Shown here: positions 14,512 to 22,572 of the stretch, in pieces
Position numbering within the stretch: the first letter of the stretch is position 1
Layout of the letters: the number at the start of each line of letters is the position of its first letter
NCBI GenBank assembly: GCA_964444125.1
Contig: CAYUFB010000011.1
Coordinates: forward strand, 1 to 32,928
DNA length: 32,928 nt
Direction of reading: 5' to 3'
DNA from: CAYUFB01 sp964444125
GTDB lineage: Bacteria; Patescibacteriota; Dojkabacteria; B142; JAFGMG01
The notes under the pieces: model-generated
What the model saw: only the letters and a program-made list of their open reading frames with translations
Told to the model about the DNA's origin: nothing
Database searches by the model: none
Program-made: the position numbers and the translations under genes

Positions 14512-16467
14512 ATGAACAAACTAAAAAACCACCTTTACGATTTACTCAAAGCAGATACAAGACTCTGGAATGATGAAAAGGCAGAATTGAATGAAACTTT
14601 ATTGAAAGATTTGCTTGATAAGCTGGATGAAAAGTTACTTGAAATACTATTAAGTAGTGATGAAATTAAGGAGAAGTTCTTTATTAAAGCAAAGAATGTT
14701 TATGTGCTGAAACAAAATGAATTGAAGTTTTTCATTGATGAAAACAAACTTGATAACTCGTATACACAATATAGGAATAAAATTGGATTGAGGCTTGGTA
14801 ATAAACTACTTTTAGAAAGAGATGAGGTTGTTCTGGATTGGCCTTTTAAAGATTGTGTACTTGAAGGTGGTATGACAAAAGAAGATCAGAAAAGAAATGA
14901 GATATTCTTTAATGAGGTGCTAGCAAAAGATGAAATTGATAGACTCTATGAACCTAAAGCTCTTGTAAACTGGAAAAGATATACTGCAAATGGTGAAGAA
15001 AAGGTTACTGAGATTAAAAGAGATAAGGATGGAACGATTAGGGAAAATCTGATTATTAAAGGCAATAATCTTTTAGCCTTGCATACGCTGAAAAAAGAAT
15101 TTGCAGGGAAGGTAAAGTTAATTTACATTGATCCACCATATAATACTGGGAACGATGGATTTAATTATAATGATTCATTCAATCATTCAACGTGGATGAC
15201 TTTCTTAAGAAATCGATTGGAGATAGCCCGAAAAATGTTGTCTAAAGATGGATCGATATTTATACAAATTAATGATATAGAGGAAGCATATTTGAAGGTA
15301 CTATGTGACGAGGTTTTTACTCGAGAAAATTTTCATACGAGTATATGTGTACAAATGTCTCATTTAAGTGGAGTGAAAATGGCACATAAAGATAAAAAAG
15401 TGCCTAAAATCAAAGAGTACGTATTATTTTATACAAATTCACAAAAAATTCAATTAAATCCGCAATATGTTCCGGCTAGTTGGAATGAGGCACTAGAACG
15501 ATATTCTTCATTTATAGTAAAAGAGCACTATTCTGATGATGAATGTGAAAAATGGAAAATCATTCCACTAAACAAAGCGATCAAGGATAGTGGTATTGAT
15601 GTAAAAGATAAAAAAGCCGTAACTGATTTTAAATTAAATAATGCAGACTTAATATTTAGAACAGCAAGAAACAGAGGTGCAGATTATTCATCATATAATC
15701 CTGACTGTTTCAATAAAATAGTAAATCCTGATGGATCATATTATTTTGTTTATAAAGGGGAAGAAGTAAGTTTTGCTGCCGACAAAGTTATTTCTATAAA
15801 TGGAAAATTGACGCCAGTCGTTGCCTTAGGAGATATTTGGAATGATATTGGAATAAATAATCTATCGAATGAGGGAGGTGTTGACTTAAGATTTGGTAAA
15901 AAACCTGAAAAATTGATTGAGCGAATAATAAAACTAATTTCTAATTCAGACGATGATATTATTATGGATTTCTTTAGTGGATCAGGAACTACTGGTGCTG
16001 TTGCTCATAAACTGAAAAAACAATATATCCTCGTTGAACAATTAGATAGCCATATCAATAAATCTGTTATAAGAGTAAAGAATGTAATCAAGGGAGAACA
16101 AAGTGGCGTAAGTAAAGATAATGACTGGAAGGGTGGCGGTGACTTCATTTACCTCGAACTTGCCAAGTGGAATGAAGAAGCAAAAGAAAAAATCCTTAAT
16201 GCTAAAAACCTTGATGAGCTTATCAAACTATTTGATGAACTCTATGAAAGATATTTCCTTAATTACAATGTTAAAACAAAGGAATTTAAAGAGAAAATAG
16301 TCATAGAAGATGATTTTAAGAAACTTTCACTTGAAGAGCAGAAAAAGCTGTTTGTGGAAATGCTTGATATGAATCAGATGTATGTCAGTTTCAGTGAAAG
16401 AAACGACAAAAAATATGGATTGTCAGCTGAAGACATTAAAATATCAGAAATGTTTTACAGCAAATAA
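14512..16467 (+). CDS. mod: Type III restriction-modification DNA methyltransferase (Mod)
   Basis: This 651-residue N6-adenine methyltransferase has the catalytic motif DPPYNTG (about residues 207-213) before the AdoMet-binding motif DFFSGSGTTGAVAHKL (about 485-500), the beta-class order typical of type III Mod. The region between them (about 260-470) is the target-recognition domain and sets the DNA site, which cannot be read from sequence. The C-terminal DLKxxY-like part (FDELYERYFLNYNVKTKEF) matches other Mod proteins. Mod modifies one strand of an asymmetric site and also guides Res. The gene ends 2 bp before res. No simple-repeat tract that would make it phase variable is visible. Confidence 0.92.
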   Translation: MNKLKNHLYDLLKADTRLWNDEKAELNETLLKDLLDKLDEKLLEILLSSDEIKEKFFIKAKNVYVLKQNELKFFIDENKLDNSYTQYRNKIGLRLGNKLLLERDEVVLDWPFKDCVLEGGMTKEDQKRNEIFFNEVLAKDEIDRLYEPKALVNWKRYTANGEEKVTEIKRDKDGTIRENLIIKGNNLLALHTLKKEFAGKVKLIYIDPPYNTGNDGFNYNDSFNHSTWMTFLRNRLEIARKMLSKDGSIFIQINDIEEAYLKVLCDEVFTRENFHTSICVQMSHLSGVKMAHKDKKVPKIKEYVLFYTNSQKIQLNPQYVPASWNEALERYSSFIVKEHYSDDECEKWKIIPLNKAIKDSGIDVKDKKAVTDFKLNNADLIFRTARNRGADYSSYNPDCFNKIVNPDGSYYFVYKGEEVSFAADKVISINGKLTPVVALGDIWNDIGINNLSNEGGVDLRFGKKPEKLIERIIKLISNSDDDIIMDFFSGSGTTGAVAHKLKKQYILVEQLDSHINKSVIRVKNVIKGEQSGVSKDNDWKGGGDFIYLELAKWNEEAKEKILNAKNLDELIKLFDELYERYFLNYNVKTKEFKEKIVIEDDFKKLSLEEQKKLFVEMLDMNQMYVSFSERNDKKYGLSAEDIKISEMFYSK

Positions 16468-16469
16468 CT

Positions 16470-19250
16470 ATGAATGATCAAATATTACAACAACAAGTTG
16501 AATCTGAAATAGGAAGAAAAACAATTTCAAAGATAGAAATTCCTGAATATATCACTACTAATATTAAGCACAATCTCTGGCAATGGCAGATAGAGGCATT
16601 GCAATACTTCATAGCCTATGATGATCCTGAATACGACTTTGAAAGAAGTTACAGCGACCCAGTACACCTGATGTTTAACATGGCAACCGGAACAGGTAAA
16701 ACAGTGCTCATGGCTTCACTCATTCTTTATTACTACAAAAAAGGCTATCGACACTTTATCTTCTTTGTAAACCAAAATAATATCGTAGATAAAACTGAAA
16801 ATAACTTTATCAATAAAAACCACAATAAATACTTATTCAAACAAAATATTGTAATTGACGATAAAACCGTAATTATAAAGAAAGTCGAAAGTTTTGATGA
16901 TAGTGATGATATTCAGATCAAATTTACCTCAATTCACAAGCTACATAATGCAGTCTATCTGGCAAAAGAAAACGCTATAACACTTGAAGATTTACAGAAA
17001 CGGAATCTTGTTATGATTGGTGATGAAGCACACCATTTTAACGCCTCAACAATGAAAAATGGACAAATGAATTTAGATATGCCAACTGAACTAAAAGATA
17101 ATTCAAGTGCAAGTGATGTTGAGAGAAGCTGGGAAAATACTGTTTTGAATAAAATACTTAAGAAATCTGGTTACTCAGGACAAAACGAAAATAAAAATGT
17201 TCTACTTGAATTTACTGCGACTATCCCAAACAATCAGGAAGTAAAAGAGAAATACCGCACAAAAACAATATATAAATATGAATTAATCGACTTTCTTAAT
17301 GCAGGATATACCAAGGAGATAAACTTAATATCTACTTCTTTAAATAAAAAAGAAAAAATCCTTTTAGCACTACTCTTTAACTGGTACAGACACAAGATAG
17401 CTTTATTAAATAATATTCCCAATTTCAAACCAGTCATTCTATTTAGAAGTAAATACATTGAAGATTCAAAAAACGACTATCTCGAATTTCTATCAATCAT
17501 TAAAGAATTGCAAAAATCTGATTTTGAGTTTTTATCAAACATTGAAAAGAAACTGCAATCAGAACAAAGATCGGTTCTAAAAGTATATGAGCAAGGTGCA
17601 AGCAGGATAAAACAAATGATCGGATTTATTAATGAGCAGAATATTGACCTTAACGACATTATCAGTTTTATAAAAGCTGAGTTTGATGAAAGAAATTGTA
17701 TTATTACCAACTCAAAAAATAATAAAGCTACTACAAAGGAAAAAACAACAGAAGAACAGGAACAACTTTTAAACAGCCTTGAGGATAAGAATAATCATAT
17801 TAGAGCAATATTTACAGTTAAGCGTCTTACAGAGGGCTGGGACGTGCTAAATCTTTACGATATAGTAAGGCTTTACGAAGGGCGTGACGAGGGGCAAGAT
17901 AAAAGCGGAAAAAGAAAGGCAGGAGAAACAACAACTCAGGAAATTCAGCTTATCGGACGAGGTGTAAGATATTGCCCATTTGAATATAAAGAAACAGAAA
18001 CAAGCAAAAGGAAATTTGATGAAGATTTAGAAAACCCTTTGAGAGTACTTGAGGAGTTTTATTTTCACAGCGAAGATGATATTCGATATTTAGACGAATT
18101 GAAGCGTGAATTAAAGAACAAGGGGTTTATACAAGATAATAGGATTATCAAAAAATATAAATTAAAAGAGGACTTTGAAAACACAAACTTTTTCAAAGAG
18201 ATAAAAGTCTGGAAGAATGAAAGAATAGATAATCCTGAAAAAAGAAAGCTCAATTTATCGGAAATTAAAGCAGATCCATCTTTCAGCCCATTTACTTATG
18301 AAATTAAAGGGTTTTCTCTAAAAGAACAACAGGTCAACCTTGATGAGAAGTTTGATAATATGCTGGCTGAATCGAAAACAGAATATAAAAGATCAATACA
18401 GATATCTTTCAAAGAAATTGATAAAAACATTGTTAGAAAAGCAATAAATATTAAAGCAAAGGCAGATAATTCGATTCTAAAATATGAAAATTTAACTAAT
18501 GAATTAAACATTTCCTCAGTTGAAGAAATATTTGATGATAAATACCTGGGAGACATCAAATTCAATATCGTTGCAGAAAGTGAAACTGTAAACTTATCTG
18601 ACATAAATGCAGATGATTTGTTAAATTGCCTACTGATTTTCTTTGAGCAATTCACAAGCAAACTTAAGGAGATTAACAATCCATATAAAGGTGATACAAA
18701 GTTTAAACACTTCTCATTTAAAGAATTATTCGGAGATGAAAAAGAAAAGAGTGTTTTAATTGATGAAGAGAGTAAGTTACTTGAAGATGAAATGTTGAAA
18801 TATAAATGGTATGTGTTGAATGGCTTTAATGGAACAAGCGAGGAAAGAGAGCTTTTTGAATTCTTGAAAAATCGAATCGTTAATTTGCAAGAAAAATATG
18901 ATGAAGTGTATCTACTTAGAAATGAAGAAGTATACAAAATATACGATTTTGAAAAAGGTAGAGGATTTGAGCCTGATTTCCTATTGTTCCTAAAAGGAAA
19001 GAATAAAATGCTTTATTACCAGCTCTTTATTGAGCCCAAAGGAGATGAATTTAAAGATAAATCCGGTAGTTTTGTCGAAAGTAAGGAGGCATGGAAAGAA
19101 GAGTTTCTTAAACAAATATCACAAAAATATGGTGATGGAGATGTTTTGAAAGCCGAGAGTAAGGAATATGTTTTATATGGTTTGCCATTATTTAATAGTA
19201 AAAATAAAGTGAGTTTTGAGAATGAGTTAAATAGGATACTTTTTATTTAA
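16470..19250 (+). CDS. res: Type III restriction enzyme, helicase-nuclease subunit (Res)
   Basis: This 926-residue protein appears intact. The N-terminal SF2 translocase has Walker A MATGTGKTVL (about 70-79), motif II GDEAHH (about 183-188), a motif III-like LEFTATIP, a motif V region FTVKRLTEGWDV and motif VI QLIGRGVR (about 492). The C-terminal nuclease has the PD-ExK pattern EPDF (about 833) and FIEPKGDEF (about 852). With Mod it would cut DNA that has two unmodified sites. It follows mod by 2 bp. The low-GC composition matches mod, and the pair is likely horizontally acquired with the tRNA-linked element. Confidence 0.92.
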   Translation: MNDQILQQQVESEIGRKTISKIEIPEYITTNIKHNLWQWQIEALQYFIAYDDPEYDFERSYSDPVHLMFNMATGTGKTVLMASLILYYYKKGYRHFIFFVNQNNIVDKTENNFINKNHNKYLFKQNIVIDDKTVIIKKVESFDDSDDIQIKFTSIHKLHNAVYLAKENAITLEDLQKRNLVMIGDEAHHFNASTMKNGQMNLDMPTELKDNSSASDVERSWENTVLNKILKKSGYSGQNENKNVLLEFTATIPNNQEVKEKYRTKTIYKYELIDFLNAGYTKEINLISTSLNKKEKILLALLFNWYRHKIALLNNIPNFKPVILFRSKYIEDSKNDYLEFLSIIKELQKSDFEFLSNIEKKLQSEQRSVLKVYEQGASRIKQMIGFINEQNIDLNDIISFIKAEFDERNCIITNSKNNKATTKEKTTEEQEQLLNSLEDKNNHIRAIFTVKRLTEGWDVLNLYDIVRLYEGRDEGQDKSGKRKAGETTTQEIQLIGRGVRYCPFEYKETETSKRKFDEDLENPLRVLEEFYFHSEDDIRYLDELKRELKNKGFIQDNRIIKKYKLKEDFENTNFFKEIKVWKNERIDNPEKRKLNLSEIKADPSFSPFTYEIKGFSLKEQQVNLDEKFDNMLAESKTEYKRSIQISFKEIDKNIVRKAINIKAKADNSILKYENLTNELNISSVEEIFDDKYLGDIKFNIVAESETVNLSDINADDLLNCLLIFFEQFTSKLKEINNPYKGDTKFKHFSFKELFGDEKEKSVLIDEESKLLEDEMLKYKWYVLNGFNGTSEERELFEFLKNRIVNLQEKYDEVYLLRNEEVYKIYDFEKGRGFEPDFLLFLKGKNKMLYYQLFIEPKGDEFKDKSGSFVESKEAWKEEFLKQISQKYGDGDVLKAESKEYVLYGLPLFNSKNKVSFENELNRILFI

Positions 19251-19278
19251 AAAGATTTAAATTTATTAGCAAATAACT

Positions 19279-19593
19279 ATGTCAAAAATAACATTAGGTC
19301 TAATAGCAGGTTTAGTATTTGGGATTCTTGATGTAATAGTAATGATTCCCTTACCCGAGAAAGACAAAAAGAAAAAAACAGAAGCTATGGTAAGTGCTTT
19401 TATTGAAAGATTTATGATCGGATTTATTATTCCTAACCTTGATCTTGGAATTCATCCAGCATTAACCGGTTTGATATTTGGAACTGGATTAAGCATTCCT
19501 ACTGCAATTATTACAAGAGTATATCCACCGATAATTGGAATTGGTGTTGTTGGAGGATTGATAATAGGATTTATAACAAATGCGGTGATTTGA
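19279..19593 (+). CDS. Small multi-pass membrane protein behind the R-M genes
   Basis: This 104-residue protein is hydrophobic and glycine-rich with about four membrane segments (around 5-24, 45-58, 60-80 and 84-103) and a lysine-rich cytoplasmic loop (EKDKKKKTEA). Motifs are FGILDVIVMIPLP near the start and GVVGGLIIGFI near the end. It resembles an uncharacterised family of small membrane proteins found in diverse bacteria; I cannot assign a function. It starts 28 bp after res on the same strand and ends before a strong terminator, so it is probably on the R-M transcript. It ends with TGA, which supports the standard code. Confidence 0.75.
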   Translation: MSKITLGLIAGLVFGILDVIVMIPLPEKDKKKKTEAMVSAFIERFMIGFIIPNLDLGIHPALTGLIFGTGLSIPTAIITRVYPPIIGIGVVGGLIIGFITNAVI

Positions 19594-19625
19594 TTATGAA
19601 TCCGTCATATATTTTTAATAAGTAA

Positions 19626-19655
19626 AACAAAAGGGCGGGAAACCGCCCTTTTGTT
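19626..19655. terminator. Bidirectional intrinsic terminator with GAAA tetraloop
   Basis: The arms 19626-19638 and 19643-19655 form a perfect 13 bp stem (AACAAAAGGGCGG/CCGCCCTTTTGTT) closed by a GAAA loop. The A-rich left flank and T-rich right flank allow use in both directions. It separates the R-M operon from the convergent hsp20 gene. Confidence 0.9.
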
Positions 19656-19676
19656 CTTTAAAGATACCAACTTAGC

Positions 19677-20144
19677 TTAACCAGTTATCTCAATCTTTTT
19701 TGGTTTGTAAGCTTCAGCTTTTGGTAACTTCACCTCAAGTACACCATCTTTGAATGTAGCTTGTGCTTTGTCTGCGTCAACAACAGTTGGCAGGTTAAAT
19801 GATTGCTCAAACTGTGTGTCGAGGCTTCTAAAGTAATACTTTTTCTTAGTATCTTCTTTTTCTTCTACTTTTTTCCCGCCTTTTATTCTTATTGTATCTG
19901 CGTCAATTTCGATTTCTACATCTTCTTTTGCTACTCCTGGTAATGCCATTTTTACAAAGAAGTTGTCATCTTCTTCCCAAACATCTGCAGATAATGTGCT
20001 GTAACTTGGCATCATTGACCTATTAAACATTTCATCAATTAAAGATGGCATTCTAAAGAAGTCATCAAACATACTTCTTACTGGTGAGTATGAAGTAGTT
20101 ACAAGCTGATTATTGTCGTTATTGTTTCTCTTTGTTATTTTCAT
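19677..20144 (-). CDS. hsp20: Small heat shock protein (Hsp20/alpha-crystallin family)
   Basis: This 155-residue protein has a variable N-terminus with RSMFDDFFRMPSLIDEMF, then an alpha-crystallin domain (about 53-150): DVWEEDDNFFVKMALPGVAKEDVEIEID, YYFRSLDTQFEQSFNLP and the A-x-x-x-n-GVLEVKLPK signature. It ends with a short KKIEITG tail carrying the I-x-I/V-like motif that drives oligomer formation. The family are ATP-independent holdases that keep unfolding proteins soluble. A perfect AGGAGG lies 6 bp before the ATG, the clearest Shine-Dalgarno in the window. A CIRCE-like operator with a promoter pointing this way lies about 350 bp upstream. Confidence 0.95.
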   Translation of the reverse strand: MKITKRNNNDNNQLVTTSYSPVRSMFDDFFRMPSLIDEMFNRSMMPSYSTLSADVWEEDDNFFVKMALPGVAKEDVEIEIDADTIRIKGGKKVEEKEDTKKKYYFRSLDTQFEQSFNLPTVVDADKAQATFKDGVLEVKLPKAEAYKPKKIEITG

Positions 20145-20150
20145 ATTTAT

Positions 20151-20156
20151 CCTCCT
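20151..20156 (-). promoter_or_regulatory. Strong Shine-Dalgarno of hsp20
   Basis: AGGAGG on the minus strand, 6 nt before the ATG at 20142-20144. Most other genes in the window lack such a site, so hsp20 translation is likely set to be high. Confidence 0.85.
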
Positions 20157-20490
20157 GTAAAAATTTAAATAGTTTTATATTTCTTTAATTTTAGCATTTT
20201 ATACTCCCTTATCTTTTTAAAGCCAGGGAGTCGGGCTTTTCTCTTATAATTTAATTGATTCTGTCATACTGAATTGTTATTCAGTATAAGTTAGAAACTA
20301 TCTAACTAAACAAAATTGTATTAAATTGTAAAAATTTTTTAGCGACATAACATTAATCGCTAAGTAAAAATACTTCTCATATCTACTTAAAATTAATTAA
20401 GTAATATAAGAATTGAATAAACTTTGGGGAATTCAAACAAGGCATAAATAAGATTAAGAAACCTCATTTGAAATTCCTTAATTATTTATC
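20157..20490. other. Long AT-rich leader/spacer with several inverted repeats
   Basis: No gene is visible here. It holds dyads: AAAGCC/GGCTTT around 20219-20237, ATACTGAAT/ATTCAGTAT (20266-20274 and 20279-20287, 4-nt loop), AGTTAGA/TCTAACT (20289-20307), and TTAGCGA/TCGCTAA (20339-20345 and 20357-20363). If hsp20 is transcribed from the promoter at 20498-20527, all of these would lie in its 5' untranslated RNA. Confidence 0.5.
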
Positions 20491-20492
20491 CG

Positions 20493-20519
20493 TTAGCAGT
20501 CTAACATGCCGACTGCTAA
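20493..20519. promoter_or_regulatory. CIRCE-like operator (probable HrcA site)
   Basis: TTAGCAGTC (20493-20501), a 9 bp spacer, and GACTGCTAA (20511-20519). The classical CIRCE is TTAGCACTC-N9-GAGTGCTAA; arm length and spacing are identical, and each arm differs by one base in a way that keeps the symmetry. HrcA binds CIRCE and represses chaperone genes until heat shock. hrcA itself is not in the window. Confidence 0.7.
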
Positions 20520-20527
20520 TTTGTCAA
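20498..20527 (-). promoter_or_regulatory. Candidate heat-shock promoter overlapping the CIRCE-like dyad
   Basis: On the minus strand a perfect TTGACA (20527-20522) is 18 bp from TAGACT (20503-20498). The CIRCE-like dyad fills the space between and over these boxes, so a bound repressor would block the polymerase. It points to hsp20, with a leader of about 340 nt. Confidence 0.5.
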
Positions 20528-20754
20528 GGGGTTGGTATAAAAATTTCAGAAAGACTAATATGACAATGTTAAATCATTAATCTTGTAGAGGATTTTGTTA
20601 GAATTGAGTATTTCAAAATTGACAGTTTTAATCATCTGATTTGCATTGTAAATCGCCTGTCTATCAAATATAATAAAGGTACGAATAAGCGACCTCGTCG
20701 TCCGTTTTTTGTCCATAATCCTGAGTTTACAAAGGAGAATGGAAACAAAAAACA

Positions 20755-20853
20755 GGATGCCCGAATGGGTATCCGTTCAATCTATCTTTAGCGAGCGAAA
20801 ACCAAAAACAGGACGCCCGACTTGTGCTGAGCTAGTCGAAGCGATGGGTGTCC
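20755..20853 (+). repeat. Two related GC-rich hairpin repeats
   Basis: Both copies begin with CAAAAAACAGGA-like or CAAAAACAGGA-like sequence. Copy 1 (20755-20774): GGATGCCC, loop GAAT, GGGTATCC. Copy 2 (20811-20853): GGACGCCC, a 27-nt loop, GGGTGTCC. Each stem is 8 bp with one G-T pair at the same place, and T-A in copy 1 is C-G in copy 2. The loop of copy 2 holds CTTGTGCTGAGCTAGTCGAAG, close to a CTGAGCTTGTCGAAG-type intergenic repeat known from many bacterial genomes. The GC content is well above the surroundings. No gene is supported here. Confidence 0.65.
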
Positions 20854-20978
20854 GCCAACACTCTGCGAGGTTTACGAGCAGTAAATGTTGGGTAGGACCT
20901 GACGAAGCCTTGTATAATGAAGCGGGGGCAAATGCCTCATGGCAGACAAGCGGCCTGTTAATATTCATATTTTCGAAA

Positions 20979-21332
20979 ATGTCCAAACTAAGCATAGAAG
21001 AATACATCCAAAAACAATCCTCCCCTCAAAGAGAAATTTGTACTAAGCTTCAAGAAATAATTATTAAGACATTTCCTGATATACAATCTGAAATGAAATG
21101 GGGTGTGCCTGTTTATGGTGATGAAGAATTTTATATCGTAGCCCTCAAAGATCATGTCAATTTAGGATTTAGTCTCAAGAAACTAAAAGAAGAAGATTAT
21201 AAATACTTCTCCGGAGGTGGCAAAACGATGAAGCATCTTGAAATTTCGTCCCTTGATGATATTAATGTCAACGAAATTTGCAAACTCCTTAAAATGGTTA
21301 GACAAATACCCAAGAAAACAAATTTGGAGTAA
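20979..21332 (+). CDS. DUF1801-domain protein
   Basis: This 117-residue protein starts at the ATG at 20979. Upstream in-frame sequence back to 20709 is repeat-derived and not part of the protein. It shows the YdhG/DUF1801 pattern: SIEEYIQKQSSPQREICTKL, the core FPDIQSEMKWGVPVY, then HVNLGFSLKKL and a GGGKTMKHLEI segment. These small alpha/beta proteins have a frataxin-like fold; the cellular role is not established. The next gene begins 29 bp downstream on the same strand, so the two are probably cotranscribed. Confidence 0.85.
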   Translation: MSKLSIEEYIQKQSSPQREICTKLQEIIIKTFPDIQSEMKWGVPVYGDEEFYIVALKDHVNLGFSLKKLKEEDYKYFSGGGKTMKHLEISSLDDINVNEICKLLKMVRQIPKKTNLE

Positions 21333-21361
21333 TATAAATTATTAATTCTTATTATGTTCTC

Positions 21362-21856
21362 ATGTCAGACAAGCAAAATATTCAAGAATGTTGCCCTGAA
21401 TTTAAGCCTGAGCTTTGGGATAACAAGTCTCATAATTGGCAACAAAGGAAGTTTATCAAAGACTCGATGCCTACAATCTTCAATATGCCATTACCCTTTA
21501 TGATTGGCAGGAAAATAACAAAAATGTGGAACGCAATTGAATCGACAGATTCTGCTGAAGCAGATAAAGAAAAAACTCTAATTCTCTTCCATGATCTTTC
21601 TGCTTTTAAATCAGAAATTTTGATTTCAGTTGCAAAAGAAGTGCCAGAGACAAACAATGTGACTCTATCAGGCAACTATCTGAGCAAGGTTTTTGATGGT
21701 GGATACAGTCAAGTACCCCAATTTATGAAAGAAATGGACGAATATTTGGAGAAAGAAGGAAAAAAGGCTACTGATTTATATATCCACTACGCCTATTGTC
21801 CAAAATGTGCGAAGAAATTCGGACATAACTATATGACATTTTTTGCAAAGATTTGA
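21362..21856 (+). CDS. Conserved protein with N-terminal CCPxF and C-terminal CPKCAKKFGHNY motifs
   Basis: This 164-residue soluble protein begins with an ECCPEF motif and WDNKSHNW, has a middle part with MPLPFMIGRKITKMW and VAKEVPE, and ends in YCPKCAKKFGHNYMTFFAKI. I recognise the pattern as that of an uncharacterised conserved family (sometimes labelled 'hydrolase' without support). The paired cysteines at both ends could bind a metal. No signal peptide or membrane span is present. It follows the DUF1801 gene closely and converges on the S51 peptidase gene. Confidence 0.75.
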   Translation: MSDKQNIQECCPEFKPELWDNKSHNWQQRKFIKDSMPTIFNMPLPFMIGRKITKMWNAIESTDSAEADKEKTLILFHDLSAFKSEILISVAKEVPETNNVTLSGNYLSKVFDGGYSQVPQFMKEMDEYLEKEGKKATDLYIHYAYCPKCAKKFGHNYMTFFAKI

Positions 21857-21906
21857 TACTCACAAGCTGACACAATTTATGGGGCATATACCAATTTAAG
21901 CAGAAG

Positions 21907-22524
21907 TTAATCTGCAACATCAATGATTTTGAAATTATCACCTTCGAATTTCAAATATTGCGTATCTCTTAAAAGTATTGCCTTGTGTTTTTCTGCAAAG
22001 ATAACTTCTAGCCTAGTGCCAAAATATTTCTCACGCCTGTCCTCTCTACCCCAATGAGGCAAAATATGCACATCCACAAGCCCAAATCCAGCCTTACCAT
22101 CAATACCATCTTTATAATATCCTGCCACGTCACTACATGAACAAATTGATCCCGCACTTGATCCTATATATATCTTGCCGGAGTCAATTGCTTTCTTGAT
22201 CCATTTATCAAACCCTGATGCTTTCGCCATTTTAAGAAGATGGTTTGCATCCCCTCCATTTACGTGAATGATGTCGAAATCTGCCAGATCTTCTTCAATT
22301 TGATCTGCCGATTTGCCTGTAATTGTGTAGTCAGTTAGATTAAATCCCGCATCTACTAACCCTTGTCTGTTTCTTTGCAACCATTCCAATTCTTCAAACT
22401 TACCTTTTGTTTCTGATGCAGTGGAAACAAAGACTGTTTTTAATTTATCGTGATTGGGGATATGCCCTGCAATACTCTTTGCTACTAGATCAATTTCTGA
22501 AGAAAGGAAGATTTTGTTATTCAT
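21907..22524 (-). CDS. pepE: Peptidase S51 family protein (dipeptidase E-like)
   Basis: This 205-residue protein has the S51 pattern: FLSSEIDLV start, VFVSTASET, HVNGGDANHLL (substrate-side GGD/GGN motif), the nucleophile elbow IGSSAGSI with its serine at about residue 124, and LVDVHILPHWGREDRREKY with the probable histidine. The family uses a Ser-His-Glu triad within a class I glutamine amidotransferase-like fold, and PepE cleaves Asp-X dipeptides. Specificity here is not certain. It appears to be cytoplasmic and transcribed alone. Confidence 0.85.
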   Translation of the reverse strand: MNNKIFLSSEIDLVAKSIAGHIPNHDKLKTVFVSTASETKGKFEELEWLQRNRQGLVDAGFNLTDYTITGKSADQIEEDLADFDIIHVNGGDANHLLKMAKASGFDKWIKKAIDSGKIYIGSSAGSICSCSDVAGYYKDGIDGKAGFGLVDVHILPHWGREDRREKYFGTRLEVIFAEKHKAILLRDTQYLKFEGDNFKIIDVAD

Positions 22525-22572
22525 TTTATTGGTGAATTTATAAAGAAAGTATATTCAATTTTATCATAATAT

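Noticed and set aside
14512..19250. Phase-variable type III mod
   Set aside because: No simple-repeat or long homopolymer tract is seen in mod or res, and both frames are intact.
20339..20363. Second CIRCE site
   Set aside because: TTAGCGA/TCGCTAA has TTAGC and GCTAA ends, but the distance between them is two bases shorter than in CIRCE, so it is listed only as a dyad.
20709..20978. Upstream extension of the DUF1801 frame by 90 residues
   Set aside because: The extra part is translated from the GC-rich hairpin repeats and does not belong to the DUF1801 domain; the ATG at 20979 fits the family start.
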